This document shows positions 22,101 through 32,293 of a stretch of 64,000 bases of DNA, one piece after another (the first letter of the stretch is position 1; every line of letters begins with the position of its first letter). A program made the position numbers and the translations under genes. The stretch spans positions 68,173,903-68,237,902 of the forward strand of contig CM055265.1 of the NCBI GenBank assembly GCA_029237695.1, in the 5' to 3' direction. Under the pieces are notes generated by a model. The model searched no databases, was not told where the DNA came from, and was given only the letters and a program-made list of their open reading frames with translations. The DNA is from Conchocele bisecta (taxonomy: Eukaryota; Mollusca; Bivalvia; Lucinida; Thyasiridae).

Positions 22101-22600
22101 TGGATATTTGACATATGGTGAAAACAAATCAGTGGTGGTATTATATTCGGCACTGCATGCATACTGGGGATGAAGTCGAATAATATGATACAGTTTACAA
22201 GAAATATAAATACACACGTACAGTGGGGTCAGCGTGTAAGTGCAACACACGAACGAACACGACAGGTTGGTTCCAACCTGTCGTGATCGTTCGTCTGTGC
22301 ACTTACACGCTGACCCTACTGTATCAGAATAAGTCAATTACAATTGACACTTGACAGGAAAGGAAGTATTTTGTCAACAAACAAATGCTAATAACAGGCT
22401 AACGGTTTTATCCCATGCCCCACCGGCTCAAGTGTAACTCACTGTTGGCACTATGTATAGCTGCCTCCACTCCTCGTTCTCATAAAACTCGAAATCGAGT
22501 AACTCGGCCTGCATAAACTCGTCCACTCTATCGCGCCAGGGGACGTAGTCACCGGGCACGGTACGGCAGGCTCTAAACATCACGTCCAGTCTTTCCATGG
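16124..22600 (-). CDS. Five-exon gene, unknown protein (251 codons)
   Basis: Minus-strand exons: 22443-22600 (ATG at 22596-22598 in a CCATGG context, two bases after an acceptor), 19511-19556, 18852-19040, 17772-17935 and 16124-16324 (TAA stop). All introns have AG acceptors and GTGAGT or GTAAGT donors, and phases run 0, 1, 1, 0 without conflict. That is strong support for a real gene. Exon 1 is acidic and aromatic (ELLDFEFYENEEWRQLY); exon 3 has a basic PPKRKAEDQ patch that could be a nuclear signal; exon 4 has DWAAAIEIRRDRARRLRCW; exon 5 repeats A-E-Y-K/R-A-Y-M units and looks helical. No known domain was recognised. An upstream non-coding or coding exon is likely because exon 1 begins at an acceptor. 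Exons are much more GC-rich than the introns. Confidence 0.7.
16325..17075 (+). repeat. Intronic minisatellite with higher-order period
   Basis: Units of about 55 bp built on GACACATACAGACAATG. From about 16.57 kb they are organised in a higher-order repeat of about 137 bp (three copies, starts near 16573, 16709 and 16847). It fills half of the last intron of the five-exon gene. Confidence 0.8.
17590..17803. repeat. Tandem duplication across an exon 3' end
   Basis: TGTTGACTCACCTGCACATT plus GAGGGCCCAG occurs at 17653-17682 and again at 17761-17790. The surrounding about 100 bp also match. The right copy is the real exon 4 end with its donor; the left copy duplicates the donor and last 18 bases only. 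Confidence 0.75.
18100..18207. mobile_element. AGACCCAGATCGGGG element, copy 2
   Basis: A complete palindromic unit, TAAGACTCAGATCTGGGGTC to its complement CCCCGATCTGGGTCTTA, with CCAGAACGGGGG and CCCCCGTTCTG inner arms. Confidence 0.75.
18509..18763. mobile_element. piggyBac-like MITE with perfect TTAA sites
   Basis: TTAA at 18505-18508 and 18764-18767 flank CCCTTTCAACCC and GGGTTCCAAGGG ends. The inner GATCTGCACTGTTTG motif recurs at 48.35 kb. Confidence 0.75.
19770..19981. repeat. Long hairpin element in intron
   Basis: Arms AACAATACTTCAATAAC..CCCACTCTTCCAACGTTTC and their complements meet around 19873 (TATTTTCGAAATA). It lies in the first intron of the five-exon gene. Confidence 0.75.
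20149..20408. mobile_element. Family C MITE, full copy
   Basis: GAGATACGCCATGTTATTTT to the complement ending GAGTGTCTCTA; inner arms GTTGACAACATTTTCAGATT around the GGCGGCATATAAAATTTCGC centre. Confidence 0.75.
20500..20775 (+). repeat. Direct repeat, left copy
   Basis: About 270 bp sharing the order TAGCATATTATGTC, GCAGCCATATTGTCG, GCCTAAACGGCGA, ACCAAGAAAATAGTGCCCTG and GTGCGTATGAATACAGCAGC with 21565-21845. Confidence 0.7.
21565..21845 (+). repeat. Direct repeat, right copy
   Basis: Second copy of the 20.5 kb repeat, about 1.06 kb downstream in the same orientation. The intervening DNA shows no recognisable coding content. Confidence 0.7.
22221..22321. mobile_element. Tc1/mariner-type hairpin MITE, 101 bp
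   Basis: CAGTGGGGTCAGCGTGTAAG and its near complement flank a GACAGGTTGG-TTCCAACCTGTC centre, with TA on each outer side. Confidence 0.8.
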
Positions 22601-24246
22601 CTGAAACACATTAATTGGATACACTTAAAAATTAAACAGATATGGCCTGTTATTTTTTAGATATGCACAAACGATGATAAAACTGATTAGTAAAATAATA
22701 TTGCATCGTTTAGGAACCCAATCGTACATAATTAGTCGCCAAATATACTCGTACATATACTTGGATATAACAAAAACATCGAATGAAATACAATGGCATG
22801 ATTCGTTAATATAGGACGTCTGCAGTGCATCTGAGACATCATCTGTGACACAGTGCCTTTAAAATTAAAACAGCTAGTTAGCATGTATTATTCAGTGATA
22901 GCTTTTTATACGGTTAGACAATAGTTAATATATCGTGTTCCTTTACCATTATAATGAATCACCTGACCCATAGGAGGGTGATTAGCAATACTTCATATAT
23001 TGAATTTTGAATACATTAATTTCGAGCGAGTGAGTTTCTTAAAAATTCAATATGTGAACCATTACTTTCTTATTGTTTTGCCCGCTCCATCGCGTACACA
23101 TGTCTGTTCGAATGCAGCCCCACTTTCGCTTTCGACCTGCGATACTAGTTACTACTACGTGTTTGACCGTTTGATAACGAAGCGCACAAGAGAATGCGTG
23201 CCACGTGAATTTCTGACAACAAGCCGTGACGTCTGGTTGGAAATATAACTTTTTACTTATTGGTACATTCAATAAATACATTTAATCGATATTGGCGAAA
23301 GCCGCAATGTGTGTTTACTTGAGATGAAATGCTATGCTTTCATTGGTCGAGAAACTAAGTTAAGCAATAAACTTATATAAAATGCAATTTAATGCCAAAC
23401 ATTAGATCTACATCCGGTGATGGAAATGGGAAGCGTTTTGTGAAATCGCACAACACTTATTGGCCGACAATTATATTGTGGTCTCCGTGGGGTGGATTTG
23501 GTAACAAGGGGACGGTGTGCTGACATCGGGAATTAGACAGTCAACGAAATCGCACGATCGGGAAGTAGACAATGAACATTTCCGGTGGTGTCTGTATTGG
23601 CGTTGGTATAAAAAGACGCCATGCATCTCACTACCCTCGTGTATTAGACACATATTTAATTCAGATATGAAGAAATTAGATTCTGTCTAATTCGAGTGGT
23701 CATATGTGCCGCTCTCCAGGACGTGGAATGGTCATTAATTTCAGCATGTTCTATTCTAAATGCGATTGCGGTACATGCACTATTATATTGAAATATTCAT
23801 AATATGGGAGTCAACCTAAGTGTATAAAGTATAAACTATTGGAATGACCAGTATAGTGAATGTGCCATTGGAATTATTATCTGGACTTACGTATCAATAA
23901 AGTGAGCGATACATTCTATATGTGACACTTACTATTAGTACTTTAAAGGCATAAGATGCAATAACTATACATGTGCAATGTGTATAGAAGTACTATGACT
24001 CAAATTTTAAATCAATGCAAAATTAAGTGAATACAAACTATTATATGTGTCTATGCATTGACAAAGAATGAACTGTCTATGAACAGCAATATTTATATTA
24101 CGAAATGCTACATATATATCTGCATGATTTGTAAACTGTTACTGAAGATGGAGTATACGATTATGTTTGGTTCAGAAGTAAGAAAACAAGACATTGAAGT
24201 ATTTCTAAGGGGAAAAACTGTCGACCGATGTGGGGGGGGGGGGGGG

Positions 24247-24315
24247 TGGGTTGAACCCACGACCCTCGTAACACTAGCACGGCGCTCTTACCAACTGAGC
24301 TAACCGGGTGATCCT
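24247..24315 (-). repeat. tRNA-Thr(AGT)-like SINE head
   Basis: On the minus strand, GGTTAGCTCAGTTGGTAAGA (A-box) and GTGGGTTCAACCCAC (B-box) have proper spacing, with a CTAGTGT anticodon-like loop. The 3' acceptor strand is replaced by a homopolymer (C on this strand), so it is not a working tRNA. Confidence 0.65.
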
Positions 24316-25024
24316 GTACCAACACCACTCCGAACACTACACTCATCCCCTTCTTATATTTGGGAGCCAGGCATCAACCTCACAGAGGAGTATACATGTA
24401 GCCTGCAACCCAAAAAGTACAGCTAGGCACCATCCTGTTTACTTCAACACCACACCGAACACTAGTAACTACACCACATAAAGTAAGCACAGTGGGGTCC
24501 AACTATAATTAGACAGAATCTAATTCCCTCAATGTTCATTAGCGTGTGCGTCGCTGGTCATTGTTCATATCAGAATTATATAGATGTATTATAACAAATC
24601 CAGCATTTGATAAAATTTTCAGTGCATTAGCTTCAAAGACAATATTTGATGGAATGTCATCAACTATTTAAATACTTTTAGATTTAATGTGTTTAATAGA
24701 CAAACTTTTCTCGGCAGCAAAACCTTTCTTGTATTCTTGTATTAGTGTCAATGACACAGTTGGTTTCCCGTGTAATCTTGAGAAAACCTGGAACAAAACC
24801 TGGAACAAACAGTAGCGACAGTAGTGGGTGGGGTATGTTAGTAATAAAACAATAACAATTATTTCCGATAACGTAAGGAACATTACGGAGCGCCTTATTC
24901 TGTCTTACCTCTGTATACGTAGATCTCTATGGTGGCTATATGAACAGGAATTGTTGAAACTCTGGGGCTAAAATCCGTGATATTCGCAAAAATAGTGAGA
25001 GATTTTGAAAAGCTGTCTGTCTCT

Positions 25025-25115
25025 TGGTAAACAAGATGGCGACAATAACAAAGACGTCGTGACGCCATAGTAACGTCAACGTCGATTTGGCGCCATTTTT
25101 GTACCGGAAGTGTGT
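25025..25115 (+). promoter_or_regulatory. Candidate ETS/YY1-type promoter
   Basis: CAAGATGGCGAC (YY1-like), GACGTC-like repeats and ACCGGAAGTG (ETS-like) cluster within 90 bases of a GC-richer patch. This is a combination familiar from TATA-less promoters. It lies between the divergent five-exon and Ulp1-like genes. The assignment is inferred from motif clustering only. Confidence 0.25.
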
Positions 25116-25395
25116 CTGCGCATACTGTAACCGGTCAAGGGTATGTTCGTCCCAATAATGGTTCGCCCCGGAAAGATTTGCCCGGGAGTATTGCAATGAT
25201 GGCCGTGGCTGGAGAAATGTGAAGTATCGCATTAGAGAACATTATAAGTGACGTCAACGTCGAATTCGCGTAAGCATCCAAAACTGGTATAAAGCATACA
25301 AGTCAACATTCACAGTCTCTGAACAGCCTATGCAGCCTCACATACAATCTGCCAGGGTCTACAATGTTCGCTGGGGGCAGTTGGGAAACATTCAT

Positions 25396-25706
25396 GTAGC
25401 CGATTTCATCAAAATTGCAAAGTACATGTATACTTATCTAGCAAAGTATACTTTGAGGGAGTAATCATTTATTTTTCCCGAAATGCATTATTTCTTGTAG
25501 AACTAATGACTGCATATATTTGATGATTAAAAGTATGCAGAATTATCATACTGAATTTATGACATTATCACGGCCAAAATGGCTGTGATAATGTAATAAA
25601 TTCAATATAATAAAATTAATTAATTTATCCTTAAATTGAAAAGTTTTCCTTCAAAGTATACTTTGCTAGATAAGTATACTTTGCAATGTTGGTGAAATCG
25701 GCTACT
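25396..25706. mobile_element. Family E MITE copy 4
   Basis: GTAGCCGATTTCATC arm, AAGTATACTTTG repeats, CGGCCAAAATGGCTG centre and GGTGAAATCGGCTACTGG end. Confidence 0.85.
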
Positions 25707-25950
25707 GGTTCATCTAGCTAACACTTTGGATACGTATCAAACTGCAAATGGGTGTCTGTTCTAATTGTATCTATCTCAGACAGGCCCACTTGTACGATAT
25801 ATTTGCCGTATGGTGAGTCTGAAGAACTGCTACAAATGACCTTTCTATGATTTGACCGATCTTGTTTTCGTTCAATTTATTTTGTACTTTTAACTGTTCA
25901 ATATGTTCATGCTTCGTGTGTTTATCCGTTTCGCCGTATCAATCTAGTTG

Positions 25951-26022
25951 CGGGCAGTAACTCAGCAAAACTTCCATACCGTCCGTGGACGGTATAGAAG
26001 TCTTGCAACGTTACTGCTCGTA
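25951..26022. repeat. Hairpin, about 70 bp
   Basis: CGGGCAGTAACTCAGC arm pairs with GTTACTGCTCG; the centre is CATACCGTCCGTGGACGGTATAG in two halves. No other role is visible. Confidence 0.6.
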
Positions 26023-26053
26023 ACTATCACCTATCATACAGGTATCGCATTTT

Positions 26054-26150
26054 AAAAGTACTCCCCCTGATAAAAGTACTCCCCTCGATACACAGACGGG
26101 AGTACTTTGAAAATGGCTAGTCGGCCCATTTTCAAAGTATTCCCCTAAAG
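26054..26150. repeat. GGGAGTACTTTGAAAATGG palindromic repeat
   Basis: Inverted pairs of GGGAGTACTTTGAAAATGG around GGCTAGTCGGCC. Same family as the tandem array at 31.86 kb. Confidence 0.7.
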
Positions 26151-26252
26151 TTTCGATCAATCTACGCAGTTTGTATACGCGTTCAGTATATAGGATCTGA
26201 GTCTACATTGTTGGGCATTAAGTGCAACTTTCATCATATGTCCTGATATATT

Positions 26253-27045
26253 CTGAGGGGGGAATGGTTTGGAAATGGGTATACACGGCCATTTTCAAAT
26301 AACGCCCCTAAACAAAAAGAACGAGCATGACGATGTGACGCATACAATCAGCCTACGCGTTTATGGTATAAGATAAGCGTCCACAGCGTTTGGTCATTGC
26401 TGTACATACTTCCGCCGTGCATGTACTCATGTATGAGATACTAAGGGGGAGTGGTCTGAAAATGTGTAAACACTGCCATTTTCAAAGTACTCCCCTAAAC
26501 AAAAAGAACGAGCATGACGATGTGACGCATACAATCAGCCTACGCGTTTATGGTATAAGATAAGCGTCCACATCGTTTGGTCATTGCTGTACATACTTCC
26601 GCCGTGCATGTACTTATGTATGAGATACTGAGGGGGAGTGGTCTGAAAATGTGTAAACACTGCCATTTTCAAAGTACTCCCCTAAACAAAAAGAACGAGC
26701 ATGACGATGTGACGCATATAATCAGCCTACGCGTTTATGGTATAAGATAAGCGTCTACAGTGTGTGTGGGTCGATGTTGTGCATACTTCCGCCATGCATG
26801 TACTCATGTATGAGATACTGAGGGGGAGTGGTTTGAAAATGGGTAAACACTGCCATTTCCAAAGTACTCCCCTAAACAAAATGAACGAGCATGACGATGT
26901 GATGCATATAATCAGCATACGCCTTTATGGTATAAGATAAGCGTCTACAGTATTGGTCGATGTTGTGCATACGTCCGCCGTGCATGTACTCATGTATGAT
27001 ATACTGAGGGGGAGTGGTTTGAAAATGGGTAAGCACTGCCATTTT
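26253..27045 (+). repeat. Satellite, about 185-bp period
   Basis: At least four units, starting near 26440, 26626, 26815 and 26998 (plus a diverged leading unit). Each carries GGGGGAGTGGTNTGAAAATG, CCATTTTCAAAGTACTCCCC, ACGAGCATGACGATGTGA and TTCCGCCGTGCATGTACT. Confidence 0.85.
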
Positions 27046-27267
27046 CACAAAATTCACATGTACATGTAATGCCATTCAACTATGGTTATAACCGAAATAT
27101 TTATGATCTCGTTATTATATTTTTACGTCAGGCATTTTATTGCCAATTTACACAAAATACGATTTTTGTTAGCGATGATATGATTTACTTTGTATTGTTC
27201 TCAACAATGACGATCAAGATTAGCCTCGCTACAGCAATCAAAAGGTTACAGCAACTTGCATAAGCAG

Positions 27268-28705
27268 TTGCAATTCAACATGTCGGCATACTTATATATA
27301 ATGAAATGTTTTTCAATGATTTCGACCGACTCCTCCTACCAGTATGCGAACATAATCACTGGTACCTGGTAATGATGGAGCCAGGAGTTAAGAAGATAAC
27401 AGTATTCAACTCCACAGGAACGAACGTGACCAGACAGTCGAGTATGTTAAGTAAGTACATGCGTAATTCAAGATAGCTATACATTGATATTTTACATTAT
27501 GTATCTAGTTGCTGATCCTGCATGACTCTTGTAACGGGTTTAAGTACAATATACGCACAGTTGCGTTTTATTAAGCTCAGGATGTGTTTAAATGACGCTT
27601 ACCGTAACAACAGTAATACAAGCATACTTACGATGGCGATGGTTAAATATCCAAGTAACAAAATATTGGACGATAACACAATATGCGGATAATGTACAGT
27701 TCTGTTGTATGTGTTCTAGCGGCTAAATTGTATACATCTCAATATAAACTTGAAAACCGGATGGGATTCAACGGCTACCAACAATGCGCATCAACTGGAC
27801 GGTAGCAGCTGTGGCGTGTTTGTACTGATGGTAATTGATTTTCATATGACAGTTGCAGTTGTTGAATGTAATGTTCAATATTTTATTGTCAACGAAGCTG
27901 CTAATGATAAATATGTATGCTAATGATTTAATGTAGATATGCTCTCATAAATCATACTTACATATACATGTACATGGTGCTACACATTGCAATGTATCAC
28001 CCACGGGCAGAGTGTGCGCACATTCCACCGCCACTGTACCAACAATTGTATTATAAAAAGATCAGGATCATTCTCCTCATTACAAAAACACCAGATAAGT
28101 GTATTGAAACATAAGAACGAACCTAGTATACGAAATATGTCGCACGAACAAGAGTATATTGAATTACAACAGCCCCTGTGAATAAATACCGAGCCCAGCT
28201 GTAGAGACAACACTTCGCCGTACGTTGTTGATTATGACATGGGGGAAAACAATCACATATACTCCGTATCGTCTGTGAACGTTCAATATCATTTGCCGAA
28301 ACTATTATTGACTGACTTTCAGAATCGACGAAATATGGCAATAACGTAAGATGTTTCTCCAGAGACGGTACATTACGGTCTAGTCAGACGCGACTGTCAT
28401 ATGTCATATCATTCTAAAGATTGTGTGTGTGTTCATTTCAGAATGCAGAAGCTCTTCTCAGACTGAGCGATACTTCGACAGTAGACCAAGATTACGTGAC
28501 CCCCTACCGCCAGTATGTACGTGACCGGCTGCTAGAAGCAGGATTTGAGTACAAGGAAAGGGTATGCTCATACCCCTACTGCGATATGAAGAAGACGAAG
28601 TCGGTGTTTACCGAGTGCGAGTACTGTTCCAGATGGATGCGCACTGCCTGTTGCAATCCAGTTGATCCAGTGTTTCGGTGTTGTTTTTGTACATGTGGGC
28701 CATGA
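27268..28705 (+). CDS. Ulp1/SENP-like (C48) peptidase, 3' exons
   Basis: Three plus-strand exons: about 27268-27450 (donor GTAAGT), about 27720-27830 (donor GTAATT) and 28442-28705 (acceptor TTCATTTCAG, TGA stop). Exon 1 gives LLLPVCEHNHWYLVMME, with the catalytic His-Trp of Ulp1-type peptidases; exon 2 gives HQLDGSSCGVFVLM, the Gln and nucleophile Cys motif. Exon 2 joins exon 3 in phase 0. Exon 1 ends in phase 1, which does not fit the only visible exon 2 acceptor (phase 0), so that boundary is uncertain. Exon 3 continues the fold and ends in a Cys-rich tail, C-x4-C-x11-C-x2-C-x7-CC-x8-CC-x-C-x-C, PHD-like in spacing. AATAAA lies at 28753. N-terminal exons were not found; a 33-nt candidate micro-exon sits at 25780-25812. 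Ulp1-like genes of this kind are often transposon-associated in invertebrates, so it may not be a SUMO protease. Confidence 0.65.
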
Positions 28706-29870
28706 TCAATGTGCCACAGGCTGAGAAATAGGACGTAGTTTATTAACGAGTTAATAAATATAAACAATCCCGAATGTTCTACTTATTACATATACATATT
28801 GATAAAGGCCTCATTTGCATATTTACTGCATGATATAAAATGTAATATTTTTGGAAATATGAATATTAATGCGGACTCATTTGCATGTACTTTTGTGAAT
28901 TTAGTTTTCTAATTTCATCAAATGTCCTATCATGTTCTACCGTTTGGAATACATATATAATTACCTCAGTTACATAGTTATTACACTACTGTATTAAGAT
29001 GAATAATACACCATTGTTATACACGACCAGTGCCCATGCTATGCAATAAAAATATATTTCATACTGGTATGGTTCGTATTTGATATTACAATTGAACGAC
29101 TTGAGCGATTGTATAGTATATTATTGCCCTGATCAGTCAATGCACATGCTAGTTTGATAATTATGATGCTGGTCGCATATTTTGTCATTATGTATGATAC
29201 AAAATTTAGAATATGCGTTTTAAAAAATCTATGCAAACCTGTCTGTAGCAAGCATACATATAATACGTGTACCGCCACGAGGTAATTGGTAGTTTTTTTT
29301 CCCAATGTATTTCATGGTCTGCTAATACGCTCGTTTAAACGCGTCTGATATCAAGAGATGGTTGTCGAATTATTGGCGGATAATGTGGGTCCTGATCATA
29401 CTGCGTGGATGCACATGCTTGTTTGGGGCTGGCTACACTTTTTGAAAATCAATAAGCCCCATTATTTCGAGTTTGGACACATATATGTAATGTTGTGTTG
29501 ACTTAAAATAAATGGCATTTTTACTGTCAATGTTTGTTCATATACATGTAAATGTAAATATTCCAGTATCCGACGTTATATGAATCTGTTTTATTACTCC
29601 ACTCATAACCGTACTCAACGCTGACTACCATGTAACATATTCGTATTTCTAGAACACTGATCTCTGTTTTCTATATAGTTGTCTTGTTATGACATTGACC
29701 TGCGTCTGCATTTTTCAAGCTACGCTGTTACATGTGCCAGTCAACTGAGTAGTGCTCAGACTGGGTTGGGTACATACAGGGATTTATACGTTTGTGTGTA
29801 CACATAGTTATATAATTCTTAATGTGTATATATGATTGTGTACTGTATATTGATTTGTATGGCACACCGT
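28706..29870. other. AT-rich intergenic DNA
   Basis: Apart from the AATAAA at 28753-28758 that could end the Ulp1-like transcript, no gene or clear repeat was seen. Confidence 0.5.
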
Positions 29871-30086
29871 TTTTGTCGCACCCACTTGAGGATAGCGCGA
29901 CATAGTCGGCGTACGTTCGTCCGTTTTTACGGTGAATTACCAATATCTTTGCAAACTTAAGTTGGATTATCTTGATATTGAGTGACATATAGTGGCACTT
30001 TGGCGTCCATACGTGCGTCCAGATTTTCATTTTTATTCCCTATCCAGCACTCGTAGGGTGCGACATGCGGCCCGCGGCCATCTACA
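29871..30086 (+). repeat. Dispersed repeat G, short copy
   Basis: Starts TTGTCGCACCCACTTGAGGA and ends GTGCGACATGCGGCCCGCGG. The same ends bound a longer member at 50.79-52.16 kb. Confidence 0.65.
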
Positions 30087-30343
30087 TGTAGTACTATTTA
30101 TTTCCGAAACGAAATATCTCAAAAGATATCTAGATTTGTGAATTAGGTATATTATTTAACCAAATAGACTATATATTGTTCCATGAATATATATCTTGTA
30201 TTACAATAGAGATATCTCAATGTAAGATTTGAATAAGATTTCCATTGGTTCAATAAGAATAAGATATCTCTTTGATATTAATATATCTGTTTGACCATTC
30301 AAAGTAATAGATAATTATCTTGTTTCGGGAATAAGTAGTAACA
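30087..30343. mobile_element. AT-rich palindromic MITE
   Basis: TACTATTTATTTCCGAAACG on the left pairs imperfectly with CTTGTTTCGGGAATAAGTAG on the right. Inner arms repeat GATATCTC and its complement. Confidence 0.6.
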
Positions 30344-31854
30344 CGGCGTGCCATAGAGTTGTCTCGTGAAGTGAACATGATTTGCTATTGCACATTTTCA
30401 TTGTAGCGATTCGGTCAGCGTACTACATGTACCTACTTACGATCATAATAAAGTTACAAATGTATACATATAAACTGGTACGTGTAGCTGGGCTCGTGAT
30501 TTATTTAACGCAATACACAGTACATGTGCACATAACGGATGTATGCCATTCCTTATGTTTACATATGGGACGTCTGCATATGGAAAACAATGCAACAACC
30601 TGTGCGAACTTGTTTTATCCAAAGATGGTTACTAATGAAATGAAGGTACTACCAGGAGCAGACTATTTAAGGTTGGTGTTCCCTTACTGGAGCCCCATGT
30701 ACAATGTCAATGGAAATCAAACGAAAAAATGTATAAAAAAAAGTTACTTACAAAAATAATTTATATCTACATGTTTATTATATATTGGCGCTTATCTTAT
30801 TAGCATGACAATTGCACATTATGTTGTAGTTAGGAAATAATAGGCAGAATGAGGTGTTTTCATGTACACATGTTATCATTAAATACCTGTTTGCACAGTG
30901 TGTTTACACGTGTTGCCATCAAATTGTGTTTGTTATTCGCAAACTACTGCAGTATTTCTCGGTTCGTTGCTGGGATGATACTTATATACATATACATTAA
31001 ACGTGGATATGGAATATTTGTGTAGGTAACTTTTTTTTTAGATAGATTTCTTGTTTGATTACCATCGACTTTGCAGCTCCAATAAAGGAACATCTACATA
31101 AGTCTAATATCGTATGACACTCACGGACACGAACTAATATAATTGAAAAAAAGTATTAGTTTATTTTTTATTTGTGATGCATGTTGTTCCCATTTATCAT
31201 TAAAATATGTTTAGCGAGATATGTATTTTGTATATTACGCCACCCAAGTCTCCGTTTCAAATACACACTGATAAATGTATATTCACACTGACGTGACATA
31301 AAAGGACAGGTAAATAATATAACAGCATACGACAAATTTTACCCGTAAGCCAAGTTGTTGGTTTATGGTTTGCGAACTTCTAGTACATGCTGGTTCACCA
31401 TAAAGCTTGCTGCCTAATCTGGTGCCACGCCACACTGTAGACTTGGTATTTTTAGAATAATTACACAGGTATGACTTTGTGAATGCACTTGTGTGACTGA
31501 AACACGATATTATCTGAATTCATCAGATCAGTATCTGGTGCCAGGCGCCATAGCTACAATCAAAGAAACACAAGTAAGAGATCGACAGGAAATTGCATAC
31601 TACAAGTTGGAAGACTAAACAATGTTGACAGCCCACTGCACCCACATACCCCTTCCAACCGACACACACTAGCGCGCTAGTCATTTAGTTTCCGTTCATA
31701 AGTTAAGCCTCGTTTCATATGCTTGGCGTATACAGCCTACATAATTATACACCCCACTCGTTATCATTTTGAAAAGGGAAATGATGATGACAATGTAAAT
31801 GCGTAGATTATTCAAAAGTCTAAAATCATTTCTTAAACACACAGCTTAGTATAT
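30344..31854. other. Intergenic DNA, nothing firm
   Basis: A 125-codon frame at 30382-30759 shows no domain or splice context. No repeat family was recognised. Confidence 0.4.
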
Positions 31855-32062
31855 TTTTGGGGAGTACTTTGAAAATGGGCCGATTAGCCATTTTCAAACT
31901 ACTCCCGTATGTGTATCGAGGGGAGTACTTTAAAAATGGGCCGACTAGTCATTTTCAGACTACTCCCGTCAGTGTATCGAGGGGAGTACTTTGAAAATGG
32001 GCCGATTAGCCATTTTCAAACTACTCCCGTCTGTGTACCTGAGGGGAGTACTTTGAAAATGG
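31855..32062. repeat. Tandem palindromic GGGGAGTACTTTG repeat
   Basis: Three full units of about 61 bp and a partial one. Each contains GGGGAGTACTTTGAAAATGG, a short spacer with ATTAG and CCATTTTCAAACTACTCCC. It lies 230 bp upstream of the mariner remnant. Confidence 0.8.
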
Positions 32063-32293
32063 GTAGTACTTTGAAATTCCTACGGTGCTCCTTTAGTCTG
32101 ACGTGTGGCTACTGTCAGTGTCGAACTATGGGAACTGCTGATTTCAATTACAGACACAGATAATGTTGAGACAAATTATACAAATACCGTGTAGCCATTG
32201 ACTCGTGTCACAGGTAAAAATCGGACCCATACGTTCACTGACCTCGGTGCAATGTACATGTCTTTATAGGGTACTCGTTACCCTATATAGACA

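Noticed and set aside
24247..24315. Functional tRNA-Thr gene
   Set aside because: A- and B-boxes are good, but the acceptor stem cannot pair and a homopolymer replaces the 3' end, so it was called a SINE head.
23675..24528. 850-bp element bounded by ATTAGATTCTGTCTAATT inverted copies
   Set aside because: Similarity stops after about 18 bases, the motif is itself partly palindromic, and no target duplication was found.
26253..27045. CRISPR-like array
   Set aside because: Units of about 185 bp are repeated whole with no unique spacers, in a eukaryotic setting. It is a satellite.
30382..30759. 125-codon plus-strand frame
   Set aside because: Tyr/Ile/Leu-rich composition of AT-rich noise, without domains or exon boundaries.
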